64,000 nucleotides of DNA from CAVWTN01 sp963757945. GTDB taxonomy: Bacteria > Vulcanimicrobiota > Vulcanimicrobiia > Vulcanimicrobiales > Vulcanimicrobiaceae. Shown here piece by piece: positions 8,373 through 16,623 of this stretch. Every line of letters begins with the position of its first letter. The first letter of the stretch is position 1. The position numbers were made by a program, and so were the translations under genes. The stretch spans positions 682,001 through 746,000 of the forward strand of contig CAVWTN010000002.1 of the NCBI GenBank assembly GCA_963757945.1. Direction: 5' to 3'. The notes beneath the pieces are model-generated. The model searched no databases and was not told the origin of the DNA. It saw only the letters and a program-made list of their open reading frames with translations.

Positions 8373-9797
8373 ATGGCCACCGAATTAGCGAAGGTCACCC
8401 CAGCCGCGCTCGACGCGGACTACCGCCACGGCTTTCACGATTCCGAGGAAAGCTACGTCTTCAAGTCAGCCAAAGGGCTGACGCGGGAGATCGTCGAGCG
8501 CATCAGCTCGATGAAGGGGGAACCGGAATGGATGCTTGCCTTCCGGCTCAAGGCTCTCGAGCTCTTTCGCGAAAAGCCGATGCCGGCTTGGGGCGATACC
8601 GCTCTGCTGAACGAGATCGATTTCGACGATCTGCACTATTTCGTAAAATCGACCGAGGGCACCGAGCGCTCGTGGGACGACGTCCCCGAGGATATCAAGC
8701 GAACCTTCGATCGCCTCGGCATCCCTGAAGCCGAGCGCAAGTTCCTCTCGGGCGTTTCGGCGCAGTACGAATCGGAAGTCGTCTATCATTCGATCCGCGA
8801 GGATCTCGAGAAGGACGGCGTCCTGTTCTGCGACATGGACACCGCGCTCAAGCTTCATCCCGAGATCGTCAAGAAGTACTTCGCGACCGTCATTCCGGCG
8901 GGCGACAACAAGTTCGCGGCGTTGAATTCGGCGGTCTGGTCGGGCGGCTCGTTCGTTTACGTTCCACCGGGCGTCGAGGTCAAGACGCCGCTCCAGGCTT
9001 ACTTCCGGATCAATACCGAGAACATGGGCCAGTTCGAGCGGACGCTGATCATCGCCGATAAGGGCTCGAAGGTGCATTACATCGAGGGCTGCACCGCGCC
9101 GAAGTTCTCGACGAGCTCGTTGCACTCGGCCGTCGTCGAGCTGATCGCCATGGAAGGCGCGTCGATCCGCTACACGACGATCCAGAACTGGTACCGCAAC
9201 ATCTTCAATCTCGTCACCAAGCGCGCCGTCGCGTACAAGAACGCGACGGTCGAATGGGTCGACGGCAACATCGGCTCGCGGCTGACGATGAAGTATCCGG
9301 CGATCTATCTGATGGGCGAGGGTGCGCGCGGCGAGATCCTCTCCGCCGCATTCGCGGGCGAAGGCCAGCATCAGGACGCCGGCGCGAAAGTGATTCACGC
9401 GGCGCCGAACACGACCTCGGTCGTCACGAACAAGTCGGTCTCCGCTCACGGCGGCAAGACGACCTACCGCGGCTTGGTCGAGATCTTCCCGGGCGCGGTC
9501 GGGGCGAAGACGCGTGTCCGCTGCGATGCCTTGATCATGGACGAGCAGTCCTCGAGCGATACGAAGCCCACGATGAAGATCCACGAGCAGCGCTCGACCG
9601 TCGAGCACGAGGCGTCGGTCTCGAAGATCGGCGAGGAGCAGCTCTTTTACGCGATGTCGCGCGGCCTCTCCGAGGCGGATGCGACCGCGATGATCGTCAA
9701 CGGATTCTTCGACTTCTTCGTCAAGGAGCTGCCGATGGAATACGCCGTCGAGCTGAATCGCCTGATCAAGATGGAGATGGAAGGCGCGGTCGGGTAG
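8373..9797 (+). CDS. sufB: Fe-S cluster assembly scaffold protein SufB
   Basis: This encodes 474 aa, full length. SufB is the scaffold of the SUF machine and normally works with SufC and SufD. Typical stretches are VYHSIREDLEKDGVLF, SFVYVPPGVEVKTPLQAYFR, YIEGCTAPKFSTSSLHSAVVE and MSRGLSEADATAMIVNGF. Only a Rieske gene follows; sufC, sufD, sufS and sufU are not in the window, so the machinery is split or sufB serves an incomplete local set. The promoter sits 6 nt before the ATG. It clearly belongs to SufB rather than SufD, judging from length and motifs. Confidence 0.97.
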   Translation: MATELAKVTPAALDADYRHGFHDSEESYVFKSAKGLTREIVERISSMKGEPEWMLAFRLKALELFREKPMPAWGDTALLNEIDFDDLHYFVKSTEGTERSWDDVPEDIKRTFDRLGIPEAERKFLSGVSAQYESEVVYHSIREDLEKDGVLFCDMDTALKLHPEIVKKYFATVIPAGDNKFAALNSAVWSGGSFVYVPPGVEVKTPLQAYFRINTENMGQFERTLIIADKGSKVHYIEGCTAPKFSTSSLHSAVVELIAMEGASIRYTTIQNWYRNIFNLVTKRAVAYKNATVEWVDGNIGSRLTMKYPAIYLMGEGARGEILSAAFAGEGQHQDAGAKVIHAAPNTTSVVTNKSVSAHGGKTTYRGLVEIFPGAVGAKTRVRCDALIMDEQSSSDTKPTMKIHEQRSTVEHEASVSKIGEEQLFYAMSRGLSEADATAMIVNGFFDFFVKELPMEYAVELNRLIKMEMEGAVG

Positions 9798-9805
9798 CGC
9801 CGCGC

Positions 9806-10111
9806 ATGACCGCCTCTCCCGTAGCGAAGCTCTCCGAGATCGCCCCCGGAACCACCCGGCGCGTCACGATCGGTGCCGAGAACGTCCTGCTCTGCAACGT
9901 GGCGGGCGAGATCTACGCGATCGAGGACGTCTGCACGCATGACGGCGGCGCGCTCGGCCAAGGCCGGCTCGAGGGCTGCACGATCATGTGCCCGAGGCAC
10001 GGCGCGTTCTTCGACGTGACCACGGGGGCGGCGCTGACGCTCCCCGCGATCCTGCCGGTCGGCACGTTCGCGGTCCGCGTCGACGGCGACGATATCTTCG
10101 TCGAGCTCTAG
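9806..10111 (+). CDS. Rieske [2Fe-2S] ferredoxin-like protein
   Basis: This encodes 101 aa, a stand-alone Rieske domain. The two cluster-binding boxes are complete: VCTHDGG (Cys, His) and CPRHGAFFD (Cys, His), separated by 15 residues. It resembles the ferredoxin subunits of ring-hydroxylating dioxygenases and the NirD small subunit; no oxygenase or reductase partner is nearby. It starts 8 bp after sufB at ATG 9806, so it is likely cotranscribed with the Fe-S assembly gene. It is soluble: no signal peptide or membrane anchor. Its exact electron partner is unknown. Confidence 0.9.
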   Translation: MTASPVAKLSEIAPGTTRRVTIGAENVLLCNVAGEIYAIEDVCTHDGGALGQGRLEGCTIMCPRHGAFFDVTTGAALTLPAILPVGTFAVRVDGDDIFVEL

Positions 10112-10148
10112 GCCCGTACGCCCTTTGGCGTCGCGCGGCGGCTGCTAG

Positions 10149-10157
10149 TTATCCACA
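10149..10157 (+). other. Perfect DnaA-box sequence TTATCCACA
   Basis: A single exact consensus DnaA box lies in the 150-bp gap before the DDAH-like gene. It is isolated and may be chance. A second exact copy is at 28896. Confidence 0.35.
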
Positions 10158-10261
10158 TGCAGAAGAGCCGGCGCACCGCACGGCAATTAGGTGAGTCTAG
10201 CGCTTTCGAGCCGTCACGTTTGGATGTCCGATATCCGAGCGTCGCCGGGTAGGATCCATGC

Positions 10262-11098
10262 ATGAACACGACGCTGCTGATGTGCCCGCCGAGCTCGTTC
10301 GAGATTGCGTACGACATCAACCCCTGGATGACGCGCCACATCGGGAGCGCGACCCCGGATGCGCAGCGCCAATGGGAGCGCCTCGTCGAGACCTTCCACT
10401 GTGCGGGCGACGTGACGATCGAAACGATGGCGCCGGTCCCCGGCCTGCCCGATCAAGTGTTCACGGCGAACGCGGCGCTGATCAGCGGGCGGCTGGCGGT
10501 CGTCAGCACGTTCCGCCATCCCCAGCGGCGCCGCGAGCAGGCGGCGCACCGCGCCTGGCTCTCGCGCTACGGCTTCGGCACGACGTCCTTGCGGCAGACC
10601 TTTTTCGAAGGCGCGGGCGACGCGCTGTTCGACCGCGCCCGGCCGCTGTTGTACGTAGGCTACGGCTGGCGCACCGAGCGCCCCGCGAGTTCGCAGCTCG
10701 GTGAGACGCTCGGCGTGCGCACCCTGCCGCTCCTGCTCGTGGACGAACGCTTCTACCACCTCGACACGGCGCTGTGCCCGCTCGCGAGCGGCCACGTGCT
10801 CGCCTTCATGGACGCGTTCTCGCCGCACGGCCAGCGCTTGCTGCGGCGGCACATCGAGCCCGAGTGCCTGATCGAGATCGGGCTCGAAGATGCGCTCGAC
10901 TTCGCGTGCAACGCCGTCGATCTCGGCGAAGCCGTCGTGCTGCATTCGGCGACGCGCAAGCTGCGCGAACGCCTGCACGCCGCGGGATATCGGGTCTTCG
11001 CGACCGACCTCGGCGAGTTCCACAAGGCCGGCGGGTCCGCGAAATGCCTCACGCTCCGCCTCGAGGACGGCCCGGTCGCGGTGAGCGCCGCTGCCTAA
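10262..11098 (+). CDS. Arginine-deiminase/DDAH-type amidinohydrolase
   Basis: This encodes 278 aa of the guanidine-modifying fold. Family members hydrolyse arginine, methylarginines or related guanidines through a covalent Cys intermediate. Key elements are present: MCPPSSFEI at the N-terminus, FTANAAL (Asn70), FEGAGDAL (Glu116, Asp120), FYHLDTAL (His166, Asp168), CNAVDLG (Asn217) and the nucleophile in GGSAKCLTLRL (Cys262). Size and motifs are closest to dimethylargininase-like and citrullinase-type enzymes; the exact substrate is undecided. A -10-like TAGGAT ends 6 nt before the ATG and there is no ribosome site, suggesting a leaderless mRNA. A degenerate paralogue follows. Confidence 0.88.
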   Translation: MNTTLLMCPPSSFEIAYDINPWMTRHIGSATPDAQRQWERLVETFHCAGDVTIETMAPVPGLPDQVFTANAALISGRLAVVSTFRHPQRRREQAAHRAWLSRYGFGTTSLRQTFFEGAGDALFDRARPLLYVGYGWRTERPASSQLGETLGVRTLPLLLVDERFYHLDTALCPLASGHVLAFMDAFSPHGQRLLRRHIEPECLIEIGLEDALDFACNAVDLGEAVVLHSATRKLRERLHAAGYRVFATDLGEFHKAGGSAKCLTLRLEDGPVAVSAAA

Positions 11099-11197
11099 AT
11101 GCGGACATTCGGCCTACGTTTGGCCACCTTCCGTCCCAAACTAAGTGACATTTGTCGCGTAGACAGTGGTGGGTTTTTCCGCGTATTCTAGGGTGAC

Positions 11198-11971
11198 ATG
11201 AAAACGAGTTTCCTAATGGGACCTCCTCCGCGTGCCGCTGCCGCTGCTTACCGGCAATGGCAGAGGCTCGTTGAGTTCGTACAGTGCGCCGGCGATGCGC
11301 GCATCGAGCGTTCGGCGGTCGAGAGCGATCGCGCGGGAGCCTTTCCCGGCGGTTCGGCCCTGGTTTGCGGCAAGGTTGCGGTGCTTGCCTCGCCGCTTGC
11401 GGGACGACGCCTCTCGGCCCACCGCCGGGCGCTGACCGCGCTCGGCTTCGCGACGGTCTCGCTTGAGGATACCCGCTTCGGCGGGGCCGCGGACGCGGTC
11501 TTCGATCGTCGCAGCCCGCTCCTCTACGTCGGCTACGGCCAGCAGACGGAGCATTCCGCCGCAGGGCAACTCGGGAAGCTGCTCGGCGTGCGAACCCTGC
11601 CGCTGCAACTCCTCGACGAACGGCTCCCCCACCTCGACCAGGTCCTCTGCCCGCTCGAGAACGGCCACGTCCTCGTCCACCTGGCCGCGCTCGCGCCCAG
11701 CGCGCAAAAGCTGCTGCGGCGCTCCGTCGAGGGTGAAGCGCTGATCGAGGTCTCCGCGGAGGACGCCCGTGCCTACGCCTGCAGCCCGATCGCTTACGGC
11801 GACGCGCTCGTCATGCACCCGGTCTCCCGCCGCCTGCGCGAGCGCCTGCTTTCAGCCGGCTACCGCCTCTTCTCGACGGACCTCTCGGAATTTCACGCCC
11901 TAGGCGGCTCCGCACGCCGCATGGCGCTCCGCCTCACCGAAGGCCCCCCCTCCGGCCTCTTCGCCGCCTGA
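11198..11971 (+). CDS. Catalytically dead paralogue of the DDAH-type hydrolase
   Basis: This encodes 257 aa and is clearly a tandem duplicate of the upstream gene, with shared stretches such as LLYVGYG, LLGVRTLPL, LRERL and LSEFHALGGSAR. Every key site but the His is altered. The nucleophile Cys becomes Arg241, Glu of FEGAGD becomes Gly, the Asn of FTAN is replaced (FPGGSAL) and CNAVD becomes CSPIA. His145 (PHLDQVL) is kept. The N-terminal substrate loop YDINPWM is deleted. The frame is intact and the codon use normal, so it looks like a maintained pseudoenzyme rather than decay. It has its own -10-like TATTCT 8 nt before the ATG. Confidence 0.85.
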   Translation: MKTSFLMGPPPRAAAAAYRQWQRLVEFVQCAGDARIERSAVESDRAGAFPGGSALVCGKVAVLASPLAGRRLSAHRRALTALGFATVSLEDTRFGGAADAVFDRRSPLLYVGYGQQTEHSAAGQLGKLLGVRTLPLQLLDERLPHLDQVLCPLENGHVLVHLAALAPSAQKLLRRSVEGEALIEVSAEDARAYACSPIAYGDALVMHPVSRRLRERLLSAGYRLFSTDLSEFHALGGSARRMALRLTEGPPSGLFAA

Positions 11972-12034
11972 CCTTTCGCCCGAGATCGAAGAGCGGTTAG
12001 GGAAAGGGCCCCAGGAATAAGGGCCCGAGGAAAA

Positions 12035-12063
12035 TTGACACCCGTGCGAGGCTCGTGTAAAAT
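12035..12063 (+). promoter_or_regulatory. Strong promoter of rplU
   Basis: TTGACA (12035-12040), a 17-nt spacer and TAAAAT (12058-12063) form a near-consensus housekeeping promoter. The rplU ATG is 9 nt downstream, leaving a leader of at most about 3 nt. Confidence 0.75.
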
Positions 12064-12072
12064 TCCGTGGTT

Positions 12073-12393
12073 ATGTACGCGATTATCGAGGCGGACGGCA
12101 AGCAGTTCCGCGTGAGCGAAGGCGATACGATCCGGACCGATGCGATCGACCGTGAAGTGGGCGCCGAGATTTCCTTCGACAAGGTCGTGCTCGCGAGCGC
12201 GGGCGCGGACCAGGTTTCGGTCGGCCGGCCGCATGTCGCCGGCGCGAAAGTCACCGGGACCGTCGTGCGCCAGGCCAAAGACAAGAAGATCCTGGTCTTC
12301 AAGTACAAGCCGAAGAAGCGCGTGCGCAAGCTGATCGGCCACCGCCAGCGCTTTGCCGAAATCAAGATCACGAAGATCGAACTCCCGGCCTAA
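12073..12393 (+). CDS. rplU: 50S ribosomal protein L21
   Basis: This encodes 106 aa. MYAIIEADGKQFRVSEGD is the standard L21 N-terminus. A GTG two codons earlier is possible, but the ATG at 12073 matches the family. The basic C-terminal segment KYKPKKRVRKLIGHRQRF is typical. It sits directly under a near-consensus promoter and is followed after 4 bp by prp. In most bacteria rpmA (L27) comes next, but here it does not. Confidence 0.97.
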   Translation: MYAIIEADGKQFRVSEGDTIRTDAIDREVGAEISFDKVVLASAGADQVSVGRPHVAGAKVTGTVVRQAKDKKILVFKYKPKKRVRKLIGHRQRFAEIKITKIELPA

Positions 12394-12397
12394 GGCC

Positions 12398-12721
12398 GTG
12401 GTCGAGGTCGAATTTCAAGAAGACAGCCGCGGCAGGCTGTCTTCTTTCGTTGCCGAGGGGCACGCGGGCTGGGCCGAGCACGGCAGCGACGTCGTCTGCG
12501 CCGCGGTCTCGACGTTGCTGCAGGCGGCGTGGCTGGGGCTCGTGGAAGTCGCCGGAGTCGCGGTCGAGGGGTCGCGCACGGCCGGGCGCCTGACCCTTTC
12601 GTGGCCCGCGCAGGCGAACGACCGCGAGGACGTCCGCGCCATCGTCGCGACCGCCGCGCTCTCGATCGAGCGTCTGGCCACGCAGTACCCCGATCACGTG
12701 CGAACTGCGCGCCCGCACTGA
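12398..12721 (+). CDS. prp: Ribosomal-processing cysteine protease Prp
   Basis: The GTG at 12398 gives 107 aa. Prp (YsxB family) removes an N-terminal extension from ribosomal protein L27 in many bacteria. Its catalytic pair is visible in GHAGW (His) and GSDVVCAAVSTL (Cys), with the usual spacing. It follows rplU by 4 bp, as in Firmicutes, where the order is rplU-prp-rpmA. The expected substrate gene rpmA is missing here; the next frame is an unrelated small protein. I infer that L27 is encoded elsewhere. Confidence 0.9.
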   Translation: MVEVEFQEDSRGRLSSFVAEGHAGWAEHGSDVVCAAVSTLLQAAWLGLVEVAGVAVEGSRTAGRLTLSWPAQANDREDVRAIVATAALSIERLATQYPDHVRTARPH

Positions 12722-12760
12722 AGGGTGAACGCGCGCTTCATCGATAAGAAAAACAGCGCC

Positions 12761-13021
12761 ATGACAGACACGACGAAGCCGCTTCCAAATGCCACCGACG
12801 ACGGATTGTCGCCGAAGCCGGCGCCTGAGAACAAGCCCGCGGGCCCGCCGAACGAGGCCGGCCGCACGCTGCTGGTCGGCGTCCTGGGCGGGATCGCATC
12901 CGCCGTCGGTTACGCGATCTATGCGCGCCTTTCGGAGGAGCAGAAAGACACGCTGCACCGCCAAGTCAAAGGCGTCGTTGAGAGCCGCATCAACGAGATC
13001 CGCTCGAATCTGAACTTCTAG
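12761..13021 (+). CDS. Small hypothetical protein with one hydrophobic segment
   Basis: This encodes 86 aa from ATG 12761; a GTG at 12725 would add 12 residues. The N-terminal half is Pro/Lys/Asn-rich and probably disordered. A glycine-rich hydrophobic stretch (TLLVGVLGGIASAVGYAIY) could span the membrane once or form an amphipathic hairpin. The C-terminus is a charged helix (SEEQKDTLHRQVKGVVES). It lies between prp and hom, 7 bp from the latter, where rpmA would usually sit. It is unrecognised and too short for a firm call. Confidence 0.6.
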   Translation: MTDTTKPLPNATDDGLSPKPAPENKPAGPPNEAGRTLLVGVLGGIASAVGYAIYARLSEEQKDTLHRQVKGVVESRINEIRSNLNF

Positions 13022-13028
13022 CGGCGCG

Positions 13029-14384
13029 ATGACCGCTTTGACCTCACCCGAAACGAGCCGGCCGGCGCGATCGACCAAGCCCGTGAAGATCGGTTTGCTC
13101 GGCATCGGCACGGTCGGCAGCGGCACGTTCCACGTCCTCGAACGCAATCGCGAAGAGATCACGCGGCGCGCCGGGCGACGCATCGAGATCGCTTGGGTCG
13201 GGGCGCGCAATCTCGAACGCGCGCGCGGGATCGTCGGCCCGAACATCCCGCTCGTCAACGACGTCGTGCGCGCGGTGACGGACCCCGACATCGACATCGT
13301 CGTCGAAGTGATCGGCGGCACGACCGTCGCCAAGGATGCGATCCTCGCGGCGATCGCGCACGGCAAGCACGTCGTCACGGCCAACAAAGCGCTGCTCGCG
13401 ACCGACGGCAACGAGATCTTCGCGGCTGCGAGCCGGCACGGCGTGATGGTCGCGTTCGAAGGTGCCGTGTCCGGCTGCATTCCCACGATCAAGGCGTTGC
13501 GCGAAGGGCTCGCCGCAAACCGCATCGAGTGGATCGCCGGAATCATCAACGGCACGAGCAACTTCATCCTCTCCGAGATGCGCTCCAAGGGGTTGCCCTT
13601 CGCCGACGTGCTGCGCGAAGCGCAGCGGCTCGGATACGCCGAAGCCGACCCGACGTTCGACGTCGAAGGCATCGACTCGGCGCACAAGATCACGCTGCTC
13701 TCGGCGATCGGTTTCGGCATCCCCGTTCAATTCGAGCGCGCTTACGTCGAAGGCATCACCAAGCTCACCGACAAGGACATCACGTACGCCGAAGATCTCG
13801 GCTTCCGCATCAAGCTGCTCGGCATCACGCGGCGCGCACCCGGCGGCATCGAGCTGCGCGTGCACCCGACGCTGATCCCCGCGAACCGCCTGATCGCGAG
13901 CGTCGACGGCGCGATGAATGCGATCCTCGTCAAAGGCGACGCCGCCGGCGTGACGATGTATTACGGCGCCGGCGCGGGCTCCGAACCGACCGCCTCGGCC
14001 GTGCTCGCCGACGTGATCGACGTGACGCGTCTGATGCGCGCGGAACCCGAAGAACGGGTCCCGCATCTCGCCTTCCAACCCGACGCGCTCAGCGACGTGG
14101 AGATGTTGCCGATGGGCGATGTCGAGACGTCCTACTATTTGCGCGTGCGCGTCAAAGACCAAGTCGGCGTGCTGGCGGATATCGCGCGCACGCTCGCGGA
14201 TGCCGGCATCTCGATCGACAAGATGATCCAGCAAGGCGCGGGCGATCTCGAGAACGAGACCGACATCGTGATCCTCACGCACCGCACGCGCGAGCGCAAT
14301 TTCAATGCCGCGATCGCGCGGCTCGTCGAACTCTCGACGGTTCGCAAAGACTACACCCGCATCCGGCGCGAGGATCTCGGCTAG
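13029..14384 (+). CDS. hom: Homoserine dehydrogenase
   Basis: This encodes 451 aa. The enzyme reduces aspartate semialdehyde to homoserine, the branch to threonine and methionine. It has an N-terminal Rossmann motif (GLLGIGTVGSGTF), the family block ANKALLATDG, the catalytic region GIINGTSNFIL and AEADPTFDVEGIDSAHK. A C-terminal ACT domain (LRVRVKDQVGVLADIARTL, from about residue 375) suggests feedback control, usually by threonine. This is the monofunctional form with no aspartokinase fusion. The N-terminus carries about 17 extra residues before the Rossmann fold. It starts 7 bp after the small hypothetical gene. Confidence 0.96.
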   Translation: MTALTSPETSRPARSTKPVKIGLLGIGTVGSGTFHVLERNREEITRRAGRRIEIAWVGARNLERARGIVGPNIPLVNDVVRAVTDPDIDIVVEVIGGTTVAKDAILAAIAHGKHVVTANKALLATDGNEIFAAASRHGVMVAFEGAVSGCIPTIKALREGLAANRIEWIAGIINGTSNFILSEMRSKGLPFADVLREAQRLGYAEADPTFDVEGIDSAHKITLLSAIGFGIPVQFERAYVEGITKLTDKDITYAEDLGFRIKLLGITRRAPGGIELRVHPTLIPANRLIASVDGAMNAILVKGDAAGVTMYYGAGAGSEPTASAVLADVIDVTRLMRAEPEERVPHLAFQPDALSDVEMLPMGDVETSYYLRVRVKDQVGVLADIARTLADAGISIDKMIQQGAGDLENETDIVILTHRTRERNFNAAIARLVELSTVRKDYTRIRREDLG

Positions 14385-14440
14385 CGCCTTCCGCGCTGCT
14401 CACGGCGCGGCGACCGACGTTGCGGGCACCAACCTCCTCG

Positions 14441-14992
14441 ATGCACGCTTCGAAGACCGCCTTCGCGCTCGCGCTCGCATTCGCGTCGGCGCTCGCTCTC
14501 GCGGGCCGCGCCTGCGCCGGAACGGACGAGCTCGCGAGCGCCTACGCCGGGGCCCTGCGCGGGTTCAACGCGCAGCTCTCGCCGGAAGCGAGCGAACGGC
14601 TCGCGCAGAGCGTCATTCGCGAGGCGGACGCGGCCGGGCTCGACGCGAGGCTCGTCGTCGCGCTGGTGGCGGTCGAATCGCGCTGGCGCGCCTGGGCCGT
14701 CTCGCCTGCGGGCGCGGCGGGCCTGGGCCAGCTGATGCCCGCGACCGCGCGGGCGCTGGGCGTCGATCCGTTCGACCCGCTCGAGAACGTGCACGGCACC
14801 GTGACCCACTTGGCGAGACTGCTGCGCACTTACGCGGCCTACCCGCCCGAGACTCGCTACGAGCTCGCGCTCGGCGCCTATAATGCCGGCAGCGGCGCCG
14901 TCGCCAGGTACGGCGGGGTCCCGCCGTACGCCGAGACGCGCGCCTACGTTCGCGCGGTCATGCGGCTCTGGCACCGTCTGGCGGGCGTCTAG
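14441..14992 (+). CDS. Secreted lytic transglycosylase (SLT family)
   Basis: This encodes 183 aa. A signal peptide (MHASKTAFALALAFASALAL...AGRACAG) leads into a compact SLT domain. The catalytic Glu lies in VALVAVESRWRAWAVS, followed by the family motifs GAAGLGQLMPATA and LALGAYNAGSGAV. Such enzymes cut peptidoglycan between MurNAc and GlcNAc in the periplasm. The stop codon is shared with the convergent tatA/B-like gene: the tetranucleotide CTAG at 14989-14992 provides both TAGs. At this size it has no extra substrate-binding modules. Confidence 0.92.
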   Translation: MHASKTAFALALAFASALALAGRACAGTDELASAYAGALRGFNAQLSPEASERLAQSVIREADAAGLDARLVVALVAVESRWRAWAVSPAGAAGLGQLMPATARALGVDPFDPLENVHGTVTHLARLLRTYAAYPPETRYELALGAYNAGSGAVARYGGVPPYAETRAYVRAVMRLWHRLAGV

Positions 14993-15543
14993 ATCGAAAA
15001 GTCGGAGCCGCGAGCGGCGTCCGTCTGCGACCCGGGCGCCGCGGCCTGCGGCGCGGGCGGCTTGACGTCCGGCGGCGGTTCGGGCGGCTGGGGCGCCTCG
15101 TGGGGAGCCGCGGCGGGCGCCGCTTGCGGCACCGCTTCCGCTGCGGGCGCTCCCTCGCGGGGCGGCACCCCGGCGCCGTGGCCGTACGTCTCCGGCCCCT
15201 CGGCGGCGGCGTCGTAGGGAGCCCAAGCGTTTGCCGCGGGCTGCGAGGCGGGCGGGTCGGGCGCGAACGGCTCGGGCGCGGGCCGCGGCTCGGCCCGATC
15301 GTGCACGACCGGATCGGCGGCGTGCGGGTCCGAAGCCGCCGGCTCGTGATGGGTCCAGGCCGAGGGGGAGAACGGCTCCCCGATGTCCGCGGCCTTCTCC
15401 ATCTCGCGGATGAAGGTCTGGGACGTGTTCTGGAGGTCGCGCATCAGCGTGCCGGCCTTCCGGGCGACCTTCGGGAGCTGGTCCGGGCCGAACAGGAGCA
15501 GCGCCGCGACCCCGATCACGGCCACATCAAAGGGGGAAAGCAA
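14989..15543 (-). CDS. TatA/TatB-like twin-arginine translocase protein
   Basis: This encodes 184 aa from a TTG at 15543 with GGAG 6 nt upstream. The N-terminus has the short membrane helix and hinge of the TatA/B family (VIGVAALLLFGPDQLPKVAR), then an amphipathic helix (RKAGTLMRDLQNTSQTFIREM). The C-terminal 130 residues are Pro/Ala-rich and disordered, which is unusually long. The FGPDQLP hinge is found in both TatA and TatB. No tatC lies nearby. A longer upstream frame has no signal-like N-terminus. It converges on the lytic transglycosylase gene with a 4-bp overlap. Confidence 0.88.
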   Translation of the reverse strand: MLSPFDVAVIGVAALLLFGPDQLPKVARKAGTLMRDLQNTSQTFIREMEKAADIGEPFSPSAWTHHEPAASDPHAADPVVHDRAEPRPAPEPFAPDPPASQPAANAWAPYDAAAEGPETYGHGAGVPPREGAPAAEAVPQAAPAAAPHEAPQPPEPPPDVKPPAPQAAAPGSQTDAARGSDFSI

Positions 15544-15628
15544 AGGGCTCCCTTCCACGCTCGGCCAACATACCCGACCCGGCACCCCTCCGGCGCGCAT
15601 CTTCCCGCAAAGGCTGGCACGAGCAAAC

Positions 15629-16120
15629 GTGAAGATCATTTACACGCGCGGCAATCGAACGGAGACGCTCGCGTCGATCTCGACGCTGAGAAAGATCTTG
15701 AATCGCTTTGTGAAGCATCGGGTCTTTTACGAAGTCTCCAGTCGGAACAAGCGCGGACACGAGTTCTTCTCCACGAAGAATACGTTCGTCGTCGGCTCGA
15801 TCGAGGTCGAGAATCGCGACTTCCTGCGGATCACGATCTTCGACGCGCACCATTCCACGCACTCGATTGAAATCCTCAATCCGGCGGCGATGCGCATTTA
15901 CGACGAGACGCTCGGCAAAGGATTCGCGGTGTCGTTCCTCTCCGAACCCGTCGGGGACGTCGAGTCGCGATGCTACTTGCGCGACGAGGGCGACGAGGGC
16001 GAACCCGTGCCCGCCCAAGCGAGCTTGGAGCGGATGAGCCTGCCCCAGCTCTTCGAGTACCTCGAGGAGATCACGCAGACCGAACACGTCTGCGACGCGC
16101 CTCGCAAAGCGAACTTCTAG
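15629..16120 (+). CDS. Conserved-looking hypothetical protein
   Basis: This encodes 163 aa from GTG 15629 (MKIIYTRGNRTETLAS). The ribosome site is weak. The sequence is soluble and balanced in composition, with a central beta-rich region (NTFVVGSIEVENRDFLRITI, STHSIEILNP) and an acidic stretch DEGDEGE near residue 120. I do not recognise the family. It diverges from the tatA/B-like gene (86 bp apart) and its stop overlaps the stop of the TPR gene on the other strand (CTAG at 16117-16120). Confidence 0.65.
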   Translation: MKIIYTRGNRTETLASISTLRKILNRFVKHRVFYEVSSRNKRGHEFFSTKNTFVVGSIEVENRDFLRITIFDAHHSTHSIEILNPAAMRIYDETLGKGFAVSFLSEPVGDVESRCYLRDEGDEGEPVPAQASLERMSLPQLFEYLEEITQTEHVCDAPRKANF

Positions 16121-16623
16121 CGCTCCGGGCGGTCGCCGCGCGCCTCCAAGCGCACGGCGGTGCGAAAATGGCGTACGGCCTGCGCGCGCAGGCCGCTGCG
16201 CTTGCACGCGATTCCGCAGTTGAAGTAGGCCGGCGCGTAGTCCGGATCGGCCGCGATCGCTCGCTCGTAGAGCCCGATCGCTTCCGCCGTCAACCCTTCC
16301 TCGAGCGAGAGATTGCCCAAGTTGACGAGCGCCGGGGCGAACGCGGCGCGCGCTTCGAGCGCCTCGTTAAAGGCCGCGCGCGCTTGCGCCGGGCGGGCGA
16401 GCGCGACCAGCGCCACGCCCCGCTTGTTCTGGATCCGCGCGCGCTCGTCGCCGCCGGGAGCACGCTCCAAGGCCGCCTCGAACGCGGCGAGAGCCTCATC
16501 AGCCCGCCCGGCCGTAAGCGCCGCGAGGCCCCGCTCGTACTCGGACGGGTCGCCTTCGGGCGGGCGGGCAGTTTTTGCGCCCTGGGGGCGCCGCGCGGCA
16601 AGTCGCGCGAGCACGTCGAACAT
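16117..16623 (-). CDS. Tetratricopeptide repeat protein
   Basis: This encodes 168 aa from ATG 16623. About three TPR units are visible: YERGLAALTAGRADEALAAF, NKRGVALVALARPAQARAAF and ALVNLGNLSLEEGLTAEAIG, then YFNCGIACKRSGLRAQAVRH. TPRs form a scaffold for protein contacts. No signal peptide, so it is probably cytosolic. Its start lies back to back with trmD: the two ATGs share the tetranucleotide CATG at 16621-16624. The partner is unknown. Confidence 0.8.
   Translation of the reverse strand: MFDVLARLAARRPQGAKTARPPEGDPSEYERGLAALTAGRADEALAAFEAALERAPGGDERARIQNKRGVALVALARPAQARAAFNEALEARAAFAPALVNLGNLSLEEGLTAEAIGLYERAIAADPDYAPAYFNCGIACKRSGLRAQAVRHFRTAVRLEARGDRPER

Noticed and set aside
15544..15639. 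Longer N-terminus for the TatA/B-like protein
   Set aside because: The extension contains Cys/Gly and no membrane-signal features; TTG 15543 has a good ribosome site and the right family start.
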